64,000 bases of DNA from the NCBI RefSeq assembly GCF_003387615.1, contig NZ_QUNS01000003.1, forward strand, positions 1 to 64,000, written 5' to 3'. Positions within the stretch are counted from its first letter, which is position 1, and every line of letters starts with the position of its first letter. This document shows positions 16,395 through 24,555 of the stretch, one piece after another. Below the pieces are notes generated by a model. It was given only the letters and a program-made list of their open reading frames with translations. It made no database searches and was not told where the DNA came from. The translations under genes were made by a program, and so were the position numbers. The stretch comes from Tenacibaculum gallaicum (GTDB lineage: Bacteria > Bacteroidota > Bacteroidia > Flavobacteriales > Flavobacteriaceae).

Positions 16395-17174
16395 TTACCA
16401 TGCCCATCCTTTAGTAGATGAAACCTGATCGTTCCAAGATTTTCTCCAGAACCACCAGCCTGACATAGTATACCATTTAAGGTTAGCTATTCCAAAACCT
16501 GTGTATCCTGTTCCTTGATAGAATCCTATTACTTTTCCTCCATAACAAGAATGTTGATATAAGTATACTACAGCTTTTCTATATGAAGGTTTTGTTACAA
16601 TTAAAGAAGATAACTGATCGTTATAGCCACTTCCTACCCAATGATCTCTATAATAATAGCGATTCATTCTACTCATTCCGCTCATATATGTGTTATAATA
16701 AGCGTGTTTGTAGAAATAAAATCTTCCTGACCCATACACATCATAGCTATCACATTTAGCAGCTCTACCTTCAGTACCTACTTGATCTCCAGGGAAATTT
16801 TCAGCTACTTTCGCTCCATATTCTTGTAAGTCTTCTCCATTATCAAAAACCTTAACTTGAATATCAGTACTTCCTTCTTTTGGGTTATCAAAAAATAATG
16901 ATTTTGGAGCTCTTTCTTCATCTCCAAAGATTTCTTGAGCAAGATTCACATCTCCTTCAGCATTAACTACCTCTCCGCTTTCTTCATTATATACATAAGA
17001 CACCTTAAATTGTTTGCCGTAATAATCATAAGTGTGATTAATAGTTACTACATTTTCTTTAGCTAATTTTGCTTCTTCATTTTTCGATTCATTTTCAATT
17101 ATACTTTCGCTTTGGCAGCTAAAAAGCAATGTAAAGCACATCACTGCTATCCATAAAAAATTTTGTTTTTTCAT
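16395..17174 (-). CDS. Lipoprotein with C-terminal beta/gamma-crystallin-like calcium-binding fold
   Basis: The 259-residue product has a lipoprotein signal (MKKQNFLWIAVMCFTLLFSC, lipobox LFSC). An N-terminal half of unknown fold (to about residue 135) is followed by a Tyr/Trp-rich C-terminal domain. That domain carries GYNDQLSS (about 183-190) and WNDQVSS (about 246-252), both exact matches to the (N/D)(N/D)xx(S/T)S double-clamp calcium motif of microbial beta/gamma-crystallins, placed about 60 residues apart. The segment YLYQHSCYGGKVIGFYQGTGYT looks like a Greek-key strand pair. It is probably exposed outside the cell and binds calcium. The gene next upstream in the same direction is another lipoprotein. 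Confidence 0.8.
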   Translation of the reverse strand: MKKQNFLWIAVMCFTLLFSCQSESIIENESKNEEAKLAKENVVTINHTYDYYGKQFKVSYVYNEESGEVVNAEGDVNLAQEIFGDEERAPKSLFFDNPKEGSTDIQVKVFDNGEDLQEYGAKVAENFPGDQVGTEGRAAKCDSYDVYGSGRFYFYKHAYYNTYMSGMSRMNRYYYRDHWVGSGYNDQLSSLIVTKPSYRKAVVYLYQHSCYGGKVIGFYQGTGYTGFGIANLKWYTMSGWWFWRKSWNDQVSSTKGWAW

Positions 17175-17239
17175 TTTTTCTTATTTTTTGAAACTCTTAG
17201 TCTTTTGCTAAGAGTTTATTAGTTTGATTAGTTAGTTTT

Positions 17240-17770
17240 TTAATTTTTTACAGGTATTAAAACCTCTCCGTTCTTAAAACGTGAATAATCTACAACGTAT
17301 TTACCTGCTTGTAAAGTAATATTCGTTTTGTCTAACTTTGTTGCAACTTCTTCTCTTAGAGTTACATCTTCTGAAATAATGAAACCTTCTTCTTCTAAAC
17401 TTCTTGAAAACACTAATCGTACTGACTCGCCTTCATTTCTAAATGCTATCACTCCATTATCTTCATCATTATTTCCTTCCATAAGTTTTGAAAAAGTTTC
17501 TTTTACTTCTTCTGATGAGCCTGAACTTGCATTTCCATATACAAGTATATCTCCATAATCGTTTTTAAAACATACTCCTGGACCTGTAGTACAAGTTCCT
17601 CTACTAAAGCGCCAATCCATTACATATACCCATGGTGGGTTGTGCATACGAGCTTGTTTTACCTCTAAGTTTTTGTCGTTTAATAATTCATTTGTAGTGT
17701 CTTCTTTTTGACATGCTTGTAGCATCATAAAAGCGATACCTACAAGTACAAAGTTTTGTAGTCGTTTCAT
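17240..17770 (-). CDS. Lipoprotein of unknown function
   Basis: The 176-residue protein starts MKRLQNFVLVGIAFMMLQAC (lipobox LQAC). The mature part contains MHNPPWVYVMDWRFSRGTCTTGPGVCFKNDYGDILVYGNASSG with two close cysteines, and ends LQAGKYVVDYSRFKNGEVLIPVKN. No known domain was recognised. It is 65 bp upstream of the crystallin-like lipoprotein on the same strand, so the two may be co-transcribed. The start at 17770 is set by the signal peptide. Confidence 0.7.
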   Translation of the reverse strand: MKRLQNFVLVGIAFMMLQACQKEDTTNELLNDKNLEVKQARMHNPPWVYVMDWRFSRGTCTTGPGVCFKNDYGDILVYGNASSGSSEEVKETFSKLMEGNNDEDNGVIAFRNEGESVRLVFSRSLEEEGFIISEDVTLREEVATKLDKTNITLQAGKYVVDYSRFKNGEVLIPVKN

Positions 17771-17827
17771 AAAATAATAGTTTTCGGGGTTAATTACAGA
17801 CTCAAATATACACGAAAAACAAAACAT

Positions 17828-18037
17828 AACAATCAGGATAACAATTATTTACATCACAGGAAAATCACCCTTTAGGTAAAACTACTTTTAATCTATCTTT
17901 CCTAGTGTTGCTAAGTACATTAATTTATTTCCTATATAAATAAAGTGTTTATTCCTTTATTAAATACAGTCTAAAACCTAAATTTTCTCTTGCCTTTCAT
18001 GTATAGTTTTACCAACTTATAAATCAAAATAAAAATT
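17828..18037. other. Intergenic region upstream of the first leader-peptide gene
   Basis: No ORF is seen. The 14-bp sequence AAAATCACCCTTTA (17861-17874) also occurs upstream of the metalloprotease gene, and TTTTACCTA on its reverse strand recurs upstream of the lipoprotein at 29918-30391. The segment between about 17975 and 18010 (TTGCC...TATAG) could hold a promoter for the peptide gene. Confidence 0.35.
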
Positions 18038-18268
18038 ATGTTAAAAAAGATTTTAAAGCTAAGTGGTGTTTTAGAGTTGAACACTTTAAATCAAAAAGAA
18101 ATTAAAGGAGGTACAAACGAAAACAATGAAATTTATCCATACTTATGTTGGGATTCTGCAGTTGGAACAAGCGACAATTATCAATCAAGTATTGATGTAT
18201 CAGGCGATGGTATTGTTTGTACACCAAACGTAATAGATTCTCAAGGAACACCTATAAAAGCAGGATAG
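18038..18268 (+). CDS. Double-glycine-leader peptide (bacteriocin/RiPP-precursor-like)
   Basis: The 76-residue product starts MLKKILKLSGVLELNTLNQ and reaches KEIKGG at residues 20-25. The leader pattern, with hydrophobics spaced before a Gly-Gly, is that of peptides cut by peptidase-containing ABC exporters in Bacteroidota. Cleavage after Gly25 would release about 51 residues with two cysteines (YLCWD and IVCTP), rich in Asp, Ser and Gly. The leader resembles that of the second peptide at 24556 (MLKxI, GSVL or GVL, then QKxIxGG). No exporter or modifying enzyme lies nearby. Bacteriocin, signal or other secreted peptide roles are all open. Confidence 0.7.
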   Translation: MLKKILKLSGVLELNTLNQKEIKGGTNENNEIYPYLCWDSAVGTSDNYQSSIDVSGDGIVCTPNVIDSQGTPIKAG

Positions 18269-18271
18269 AAT

Positions 18272-18305
18272 AAAAAAGAAACGAGCCTAGGCTCGTTTCT
18301 TTTTT
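18272..18305. terminator. Bidirectional terminator after the first leader-peptide gene
   Basis: A perfect 34-bp palindrome centred on CCTAGG, with A and T runs at its ends, lies between converging genes. Confidence 0.88.
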
Positions 18306-18317
18306 ATTCTTTTATAA

Positions 18318-19148
18318 TTACCCTAAATTAGTTGGTTTACGGTATCCTTGAAAAGGCTGCTTAAGTAGCTCCTTTAAACTTGAGTTTTTTTCTTCATCCG
18401 GAAACGTATCTACTCCATACACTATTTTTTCTCTGTCCAGCTCCATGTACGTTCCTAATAATCGATCCCAAATAGAAAAAATATTCCCGTAGTTAGAATC
18501 GGTATAAGGTAATATATTATGGTGGTGTACTTTATGCATGTCAGGTGAAACAATAACGTAACTTAATACTTTGTCTAATTTCTTAGGCATTTTAATGTTA
18601 GCATGTGTTAGTTGTGTAAACACTAACGACATAGATTGATATAGCATAATTATACCTATTGGTGTTCCTACCAAAAAAACACCTAGTAATGTAAATGTAA
18701 AACGGATTACACTTTCTATTGGATGATGCCTGTTTGCAGTAGTTGTATCTACCTTATGATCAGAATGGTGCACTAAATGCACCATCCATAAAGGTTTTAC
18801 TTTGTGTTCTACTAAGTGTGCCAGATATGCTCCAAAGAAATCTAAACACAAAACTCCTAATAACACGTACAACCATAATGGCATTTTAGGAAGCCAATTA
18901 ATCAATCCAAAATCATTCGCTTGTACCCAATCTGCAGTTTTTAGTAAAAGAAAAGCCAGTGCAAAATTGATAATTATGGTAGTACCTGTAAAAAACAAGT
19001 TAGGCCATGCATGTTTCCATTTATTGTACTTAAAACCAAATAAAGGCACAGCGCCCTCCAATAACCAAAAAAAGGTTATTCCGCCTACTAAAATAATACT
19101 TCTGTGACTAGAAGGAATGGTTTCAAAATAATGTATAAGAGTTTCCAC
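18318..19148 (-). CDS. Sterol desaturase / fatty acid hydroxylase family membrane protein
   Basis: The 276-residue integral membrane protein carries the histidine clusters of the di-iron hydroxylase superfamily: HLVEH (about 111-115), HLVHHSDH (about 124-131), NRHH, and MHKVHHH (about 203-209). Hydrophobic segments near residues 15-35, 50-72 and 90-110 flank them. The family inserts oxygen into or desaturates lipids; the substrate cannot be read from sequence. It is a single gene upstream of a YkgJ-type protein gene on the same strand, 44 bp apart. Confidence 0.88.
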   Translation of the reverse strand: METLIHYFETIPSSHRSIILVGGITFFWLLEGAVPLFGFKYNKWKHAWPNLFFTGTTIIINFALAFLLLKTADWVQANDFGLINWLPKMPLWLYVLLGVLCLDFFGAYLAHLVEHKVKPLWMVHLVHHSDHKVDTTTANRHHPIESVIRFTFTLLGVFLVGTPIGIIMLYQSMSLVFTQLTHANIKMPKKLDKVLSYVIVSPDMHKVHHHNILPYTDSNYGNIFSIWDRLLGTYMELDREKIVYGVDTFPDEEKNSSLKELLKQPFQGYRKPTNLG

Positions 19149-19192
19149 TATGATATATTTTTCCTAAAAATAGAAAAAATATCCATAATAAC

Positions 19193-19708
19193 TTATTTTT
19201 TAGAACTTCCCGATTGTGGTAAACGTTTTTTTAGTTCCTCTACTATTCTATACGTAGCAGGACAAACCTCTGTGTTTTTAATAGTTAAATCCGCTATTTG
19301 AATAAACTTTTTTCGATTGGTATGTGGATACTCAGAACAAGCTTTCGGGCGAACATCATAAATAAAACAAGTATTATCTCGCTCATCTAAAAAAGTACAT
19401 GGTGCCGATTGTAGTACCATAAAATTATCTTCGTCTCTTTGTAAGTATTGATTTGTAAAATCAATCACTTTCATTTTTAGATGCTTCGCAATACGCTCTA
19501 CATCCTTTTCGGTAAATATCGGTGAAGTCGTTTTACAACAATTTGCACATTCTAAACAATCCGTACGTCCAAATTCTTCTTCATGCAACTCCTGCATCAA
19601 TAAATCCAAACGTTTGGGTGTTCTTCTCTTTAATCGTTGAAAATACTTCTTATTTTCTTGTAAAGCGTCTTTTGCTAATTTTGGTAAGTTCTCAAGGTCT
19701 TTATCCAT
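19193..19708 (-). CDS. YkgJ-family cysteine-cluster protein
   Basis: The 171-residue soluble protein carries the conserved cysteines of the YkgJ (putative zinc or iron-chelating) family: DCLECANCCKTTSP (about 72-85), APCTFLDERDNTCFIYDVRPKACSEYP (about 124-150) and a late EVCPATYRI. The start MDKDLENLPKLAKDAL at 19708 lies only 4 bp after a TACCTTTG promoter box, so the message may be leaderless. Function in the family is not established; it may bind a metal or cluster. Confidence 0.85.
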   Translation of the reverse strand: MDKDLENLPKLAKDALQENKKYFQRLKRRTPKRLDLLMQELHEEEFGRTDCLECANCCKTTSPIFTEKDVERIAKHLKMKVIDFTNQYLQRDEDNFMVLQSAPCTFLDERDNTCFIYDVRPKACSEYPHTNRKKFIQIADLTIKNTEVCPATYRIVEELKKRLPQSGSSKK

Positions 19709-19712
19709 AGCG

Positions 19713-19720
19713 CAAAGGTA
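19713..19720 (-). promoter_or_regulatory. Promoter -7 box next to the YkgJ start
   Basis: The reverse strand reads TACCTTTG followed by CGCT and ATG, which would place the transcript start at or beside the ATG. Confidence 0.55.
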
Positions 19721-19800
19721 CGAAAGCACCTTTGAAGTCTAACATTATTGTGTCTTAAAAAATCCTATGGTAAATCGTGGGAAGAAAAAATTAAAAACAC

Positions 19801-19808
19801 TAATTTTG
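19801..19808 (+). promoter_or_regulatory. argS promoter -7 box
   Basis: TAATTTTG matches TAnnTTTG, 21 bp before the argS ATG. Confidence 0.55.
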
Positions 19809-19829
19809 TGCGACAATTAAAAAGAACCA

Positions 19830-21602
19830 ATGAATATTCAATCGTTAATAGAAACGAAAGTAAAAGAAGGATTTTTAGCCTTGTATGATGTAGAAATTCC
19901 AAGTGTAGAATTTCAAGCAACCCGTAAAGATTTTGAAGGAGACATTACTGTTGTTGTCTTCCCATTACTACGATACAAAAAAGGAAATCCTGTTCAAATT
20001 GGTGAAGATTTAGGTAAGTATTTAGTTGAGAACATCAACGAAATTACTAACTACAATGTTGTAAAAGGTTTTTTAAACTTGGTAGTTGATGACTCTTTTT
20101 ACGTGAACTTTTTTAATGAAATTGCAGCTGATGCGACCTACGGTTTTGTAAAAGAAGATGAAACAGATGCTCGTATGGTAGAGTATTCTTCTCCAAACAC
20201 AAACAAGCCTTTACACTTAGGGCACGTTCGTAATGTGCTATTAGGATATTCGGTTGCTGAAATTTTAAAAGCAGCAGGACATAAAGTTTACAAAACACAA
20301 ATTATTAATGATCGTGGTATCCATATTTGTAAGTCGATGTTGGCTTGGGAAAAGTATGGAAACGGTGAAACTCCTAAAACTACAGGATTAAAAGGTGATA
20401 AACTGGTTGGAAGTTACTATGTAAAATTCGACCAAGAGTATAAAAAAGAAATTTCTGAGTTAGTTGCTGAAGGAGTTTCTGAGGACGATGCTAAAAAACA
20501 AGCTCCATTATTTTTAGAAGCACAAGAAATGCTACGTAAATGGGAAGCAGGAGATAAAGACGTTGTTGCCCTTTGGGAAATGATGAATGGATGGGTATAC
20601 AAAGGTTTCGACGTAACTTATGAAAACATCGGTGTTAACTTTGACAAATTATACTACGAAAGCAATACTTATTTATTAGGAAAAGATATTATTGAAGAAG
20701 GTCTTAAAAATAGAGTTTTCTTCAAAAAAGAAGATGGTTCTGTTTGGTGTGATTTAACTGACGAAGGACTAGACGAAAAACTAGTGTTACGTTCGGATGG
20801 AACTTCAGTATACATGACGCAAGATATTGGAACTGCCATTCAACGTTCTAAAGATTTTCCTGATGTAAACGGAATGGTGTATACCGTAGGTAACGAACAG
20901 GATTACCACTTTAAAGTATTGTTCTTAATCTTACAAAAATTAGGATACTCTTGGGCTAAACAATTATTCCATTTAAGTTACGGAATGGTAGATTTACCTT
21001 CAGGGAAAATGAAGTCTCGTGAAGGAACCGTAGTTGACGCCGACGATTTAATGCATGAAATGACGAACACTGCTCGTGAAATTTCTCAAGAATTAGGGAA
21101 GTTAGAAGGGTATTCAAACGAAGAGAAAGAGGAATTGTATAAAATTATAGGATTAGGAGCTTTGAAGTACTTTATTTTAAAGGTAGACCCCAAAAAGAGA
21201 ATCTTGTTTGATCCACAAGCATCGGTAGATTTCCAAGGAAATACAGGTCCGTTCATACAATATACCTTTGCAAGGATTCAATCTATCTTACGTAAATCTG
21301 ACTTTGATTACTCTGCTCCTGTCTCTGTAGAATTACACGAGAAAGAAAAAGAATTAATTAAGCAATTAGAATTGTATCCTGAAGTAATTCAGCAAGCAGC
21401 AAATAATTACTCACCTGCAGTAATCGCTAATTACACATATGATTTGGTAAAAGAATTCAATTCATTCTATCAAAACGTATCAATTTTAGGAGAAGAAAAT
21501 CAAGATAAAAAAGTATTTAGAGTTCAGTTGTCTAAAAAAGTAGCTGACACGATAAAATCAGCATTCAATTTATTAGGAATTCAGGTTCCTGAAAGAATGT
21601 AA
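19830..21602 (+). CDS. argS: Arginyl-tRNA synthetase
   Basis: This 590-residue class I synthetase charges tRNA-Arg. The HIGH-type motif is PNTNKPLHLGHVRN (about residues 121-134), and the KMSKS equivalent is GKMKSREGT (about 392-400). The N-terminal ArgRS add-on domain (residues 1 to about 110) and the C-terminal DALR anticodon domain (TYDLVKEFNSFYQ, SAFNLLGIQVPERM) are present. The start follows a TAATTTTG box by 21 bp. lpdA follows 33 bp after the stop. Length and motifs are normal. Confidence 0.98.
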   Translation: MNIQSLIETKVKEGFLALYDVEIPSVEFQATRKDFEGDITVVVFPLLRYKKGNPVQIGEDLGKYLVENINEITNYNVVKGFLNLVVDDSFYVNFFNEIAADATYGFVKEDETDARMVEYSSPNTNKPLHLGHVRNVLLGYSVAEILKAAGHKVYKTQIINDRGIHICKSMLAWEKYGNGETPKTTGLKGDKLVGSYYVKFDQEYKKEISELVAEGVSEDDAKKQAPLFLEAQEMLRKWEAGDKDVVALWEMMNGWVYKGFDVTYENIGVNFDKLYYESNTYLLGKDIIEEGLKNRVFFKKEDGSVWCDLTDEGLDEKLVLRSDGTSVYMTQDIGTAIQRSKDFPDVNGMVYTVGNEQDYHFKVLFLILQKLGYSWAKQLFHLSYGMVDLPSGKMKSREGTVVDADDLMHEMTNTAREISQELGKLEGYSNEEKEELYKIIGLGALKYFILKVDPKKRILFDPQASVDFQGNTGPFIQYTFARIQSILRKSDFDYSAPVSVELHEKEKELIKQLELYPEVIQQAANNYSPAVIANYTYDLVKEFNSFYQNVSILGEENQDKKVFRVQLSKKVADTIKSAFNLLGIQVPERM

Positions 21603-21635
21603 TAATTAACAAACAACAAGTAAAAAGTAAACAAC

Positions 21636-23024
21636 ATGAAATACGACGTACTAATAATCGGAAGTGGTCCCGGAGGTTATGTAACAGCTATTAGAGCTTC
21701 TCAATTAGGGTTTAAAACCGCTGTAGTTGAAAAGGAAAACTTAGGTGGAATTTGCTTAAACTGGGGATGTATCCCTACCAAAGCATTATTAAAATCTGCT
21801 CAAGTATATGACTACTTAAAACATGTTGATGAGTACGGTTTAAAGGCAGAAGCAATCGATAAAGATTTTGAAGCAGTTATTAAGCGTAGTCGTGGTGTTG
21901 CTGAAGGAATGAGCAAAGGTGTTCAATTCTTAATGAAGAAAAATAAAATTGATATCATCGACGGATTTGGTAAGGTCAAAGCTGGAAAAAAAGTTGATGT
22001 AACTGATACAAATGGTAACGTAACTGAATATTCAGCAGACAATATTATTATCGCTACAGGTGCTCGCTCTCGTGAATTACCAAGCCTGCCACAAGATGGT
22101 AAGAAAGTAATCGGTTATCGTGAAGCAATGAGCTTACCTAAACAACCAAAATCTATGATTGTTGTAGGTTCTGGTGCTATCGGAGTTGAATTTGCACACT
22201 TCTATAACTCAATGGGGACTGATGTAACTGTAGTTGAGTTTATGCCAACGATTGTTCCTGTAGAAGATAAAGATGTTTCTAAGCAAATGGAACGTTCTTT
22301 CAAAAAAGCTGGAATTAAAGTAATGACAAGTTCTTCTGTAGAAGCTGTTGATACTTCTGGTGACGGAGTAAAAGCTACCGTGAAAACTAAAAAAGGAGAA
22401 GAAATTTTAGAAGCAGATATCGTATTATCAGCAGTTGGAATTAAAACTAATATTGAAAACATCGGTTTAGAAGATGTGGGTATTATTACTGATAGAGATA
22501 AAATCTTAGTAAACGATTGGTATCAAACGAACATTCCAGGTTATTATGCTATTGGTGATGTTACACCTGGTCCAGCATTAGCACACGTTGCTTCTGCAGA
22601 AGGAATTACCTGTGTTGAAAAATTAGCTGGTTTACACACTGAAGCTATTGACTATGGAAACATTCCTGGTTGTACCTATGCTACTCCAGAAATTGCTTCT
22701 GTTGGTTTAACCGAAGAGCAAGCTAAAGAAAAAGGTTATGAATTAAAAATTGGAAAATTTCCTTTCTCTGCATCAGGTAAAGCAAAAGCTGCAGGTACTC
22801 CTGACGGATTTGTAAAAGTAATTTTCGATGCTAAATATGGTGAATGGCTAGGATGCCACATGATTGGTGCTGGTGTTACTGATATGATTGCTGAAGCTGT
22901 TTTAGGACGTAAATTAGAAACAACTGGTCATGAAGTATTAAAAGCTATCCACCCTCACCCAACGATGAGTGAAGCGGTTATGGAAGCTGTTGCCGATGCT
23001 TATGACGAAGTGATTCACTTATAA
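21636..23024 (+). CDS. lpdA: Dihydrolipoyl dehydrogenase
   Basis: The 462-residue flavoprotein reoxidises dihydrolipoyl groups of 2-oxoacid dehydrogenase complexes. It shows the FAD site IIGSGPGGYVTAIRA (residues 6-20), the redox disulfide GGICLNWGCIPTKAL (about 38-52), the NAD site VVGSGAIGVEFA (about 175-186), YAIGDVTPGPALAHVAS, and the C-terminal HPHPTMSEA with the active-site His of the partner subunit. It lies 33 bp after argS and ends before a strong hairpin. No lipoyl-complex gene is adjacent, so which complex it serves is open. Confidence 0.96.
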   Translation: MKYDVLIIGSGPGGYVTAIRASQLGFKTAVVEKENLGGICLNWGCIPTKALLKSAQVYDYLKHVDEYGLKAEAIDKDFEAVIKRSRGVAEGMSKGVQFLMKKNKIDIIDGFGKVKAGKKVDVTDTNGNVTEYSADNIIIATGARSRELPSLPQDGKKVIGYREAMSLPKQPKSMIVVGSGAIGVEFAHFYNSMGTDVTVVEFMPTIVPVEDKDVSKQMERSFKKAGIKVMTSSSVEAVDTSGDGVKATVKTKKGEEILEADIVLSAVGIKTNIENIGLEDVGIITDRDKILVNDWYQTNIPGYYAIGDVTPGPALAHVASAEGITCVEKLAGLHTEAIDYGNIPGCTYATPEIASVGLTEEQAKEKGYELKIGKFPFSASGKAKAAGTPDGFVKVIFDAKYGEWLGCHMIGAGVTDMIAEAVLGRKLETTGHEVLKAIHPHPTMSEAVMEAVADAYDEVIHL

Positions 23025-23046
23025 GATTCACAAACTTTATATAGTT

Positions 23047-23074
23047 AAAACCTCGTCTTTTTTGACGAGGTTTT
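23047..23074 (+). terminator. lpdA terminator
   Basis: Arms AAAACCTCGTC and GACGAGGTTTT with a 6-nt T loop are followed by more T and then directly by a TATATTTG promoter box. Confidence 0.9.
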
Positions 23075-23076
23075 TT

Positions 23077-23084
23077 TATATTTG
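23077..23084 (+). promoter_or_regulatory. Promoter -7 box directly behind the lpdA terminator
   Basis: TATATTTG begins in the terminator's T run and ends 3 bp before the ATG at 23088, an arrangement that predicts a very short or absent 5' leader. Confidence 0.55.
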
Positions 23085-23087
23085 AAT

Positions 23088-23540
23088 ATGAAAAAAATAT
23101 TCGCAATCTTCGTATTATTATGCTGTTTTTATTCTTGTAAAACAGAAGAAAAGAAAGCACCTGTAAATCCGCTAACAGTTCCTTTTAGTGAACGTCCAAC
23201 TCCTAAACTTCCAAATACTAATAATGTTTCTACTGGTGTTATAGGGGGTGCACATTACATATGCCCTAAAAAGTGTAAAGGAGGAACTTCAAATATTAAA
23301 GGAACTACCTGCCCTGTTTGTCAAACTCCACTTGCTCACAACCAAGGATTCCACAATACTCCAAACAAAACTTCGAATGCACCAATATCAACACCTGCAA
23401 CGCCACCCACTTCTGGGCCAAATGCAGCTGGACAATATCATTATACTTGCTCTAACGGTTGTACTGTTGGTTCAGATAATTCAGGCCAATGTAAGAGTTG
23501 CGGTGGAAAGCTAGTTCATAATGCTGCTTTTCATAGTTAA
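23088..23540 (+). CDS. Lipoprotein with two zinc-ribbon / heavy-metal-binding-like units
   Basis: The 150-residue product has a lipoprotein signal MKKIFAIFVLLCCFYSC (lipobox FYSC). Two similar units follow: YICPKKCKGG with TTCPVCQTPLAHNQGFH (about 57-90) and YTCSNGCTVG with GQCKSCGGKLVHNAAFH (about 118-150). Each has a CxxxC and a CxxC pair plus His, close to the heavy-metal-binding YxCPMHP...CPxCG pattern. A Pro/Thr-rich linker joins them. The protein is likely envelope-anchored and metal-binding. The ATG at 23088 is chosen over a TTG 6 bp upstream that lies inside the promoter box. Confidence 0.8.
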   Translation: MKKIFAIFVLLCCFYSCKTEEKKAPVNPLTVPFSERPTPKLPNTNNVSTGVIGGAHYICPKKCKGGTSNIKGTTCPVCQTPLAHNQGFHNTPNKTSNAPISTPATPPTSGPNAAGQYHYTCSNGCTVGSDNSGQCKSCGGKLVHNAAFHS

Positions 23541-23676
23541 AAAATATTTATTGATACAGTACCTTTTCAATAAAACAACAATAAAATGTCCTGTTTACTT
23601 CAGAAAGAGTAAATAGTTATTCTTAAATTCTAAAAACTAATATATTCGCTTTCCAATAATAGCACTCATTAGAACA

Positions 23677-24438
23677 ATGAGTAAACAAATAAATATGAAA
23701 AATACAATTACTCCAAAAAAACATGAAAGAGTAAATATAAATGGTCTTGAAATTTATTATGAAGTTTATGGTAAAGGTCAACCTCTTCTCTTACTACATG
23801 GTTTTACACAATCCTCTATTGCTTGGCAAAAATATATTAAAGAATACTATAATGATTTTGAAGTATACTTAATAGACCTAAGAGGACATGGAAAATCGAG
23901 TAAATTTGAAAAACAGTTTTCTGTAAGAGCTGCATCCGAAGATATTTTGTCTCTTATAAAAAAGCTTAGTATTGATAAAATTAAAGGAATTGGTTTGAGT
24001 TTTGGTGGAGATGTACTTCTTGAATTAAGTAGTATGAGTCCTGAACTTGTAGAAGCTATGGTTATTATAGGAGCTAATGGAAACTGGGATAGTCAAAATT
24101 TCCCTTCTATGCTTAATACTTTTAATTATAATAATATTGAAAAATTCCAATGGATTAGAGACTATCACGCTGGTGGAGAAGAACAAATTAAAGGTATTTT
24201 AAATCAGCTTGCTAATTATAAAATAAAACTAACAGATGAAGAACTAAAAAGGATTAAAGCTAAGACATTACTTGTTTTAGGAGATAAGGCCGAACAAATA
24301 TCTTTAGACTCCGTAGTACAGCTTCACCAAACACTTAATGATTCTCAATTATGGGTAGTTCCTAACACAGGCCATTATGCACATGATGGTGATAATAAGA
24401 CAGAGTTTTTAAGACTTTCAAAAGCTTTTCTTAAATAA
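23677..24438 (+). CDS. Alpha/beta hydrolase
   Basis: The 253-residue protein has the alpha/beta-hydrolase order: oxyanion strand LLLLHGFTQSSIAW (about 36-49), IDLRGHGKSSK, nucleophile elbow GIGLSFGGDVLLE (Ser about 109), acid in LLVLGDKAEQ (about 205-214) and the catalytic His in VPNTGHYAHDG (about 234). No signal peptide is seen. ATG codons at 23677 and 23695 are both possible starts. It lies between a metal-binding-type lipoprotein gene and a double-glycine-leader peptide gene, but no functional link is shown. The substrate is unknown. Confidence 0.88.
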   Translation: MSKQINMKNTITPKKHERVNINGLEIYYEVYGKGQPLLLLHGFTQSSIAWQKYIKEYYNDFEVYLIDLRGHGKSSKFEKQFSVRAASEDILSLIKKLSIDKIKGIGLSFGGDVLLELSSMSPELVEAMVIIGANGNWDSQNFPSMLNTFNYNNIEKFQWIRDYHAGGEEQIKGILNQLANYKIKLTDEELKRIKAKTLLVLGDKAEQISLDSVVQLHQTLNDSQLWVVPNTGHYAHDGDNKTEFLRLSKAFLK

Positions 24439-24555
24439 TCAACTGGTAGTTCTTTTCTTCTAAAAGTATGTAATTACCTTACTTTTATTACGGCTTTTTT
24501 AAAGTTTAGTTGAGACCTATTACATAAATTTATATCAACTTTAAAATTTATGATT

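Noticed and set aside
18038-18268. Lanthipeptide cluster
   Set aside because: No LanB, LanC, LanM or radical-SAM gene lies in the window, so only a double-glycine-leader peptide can be claimed.
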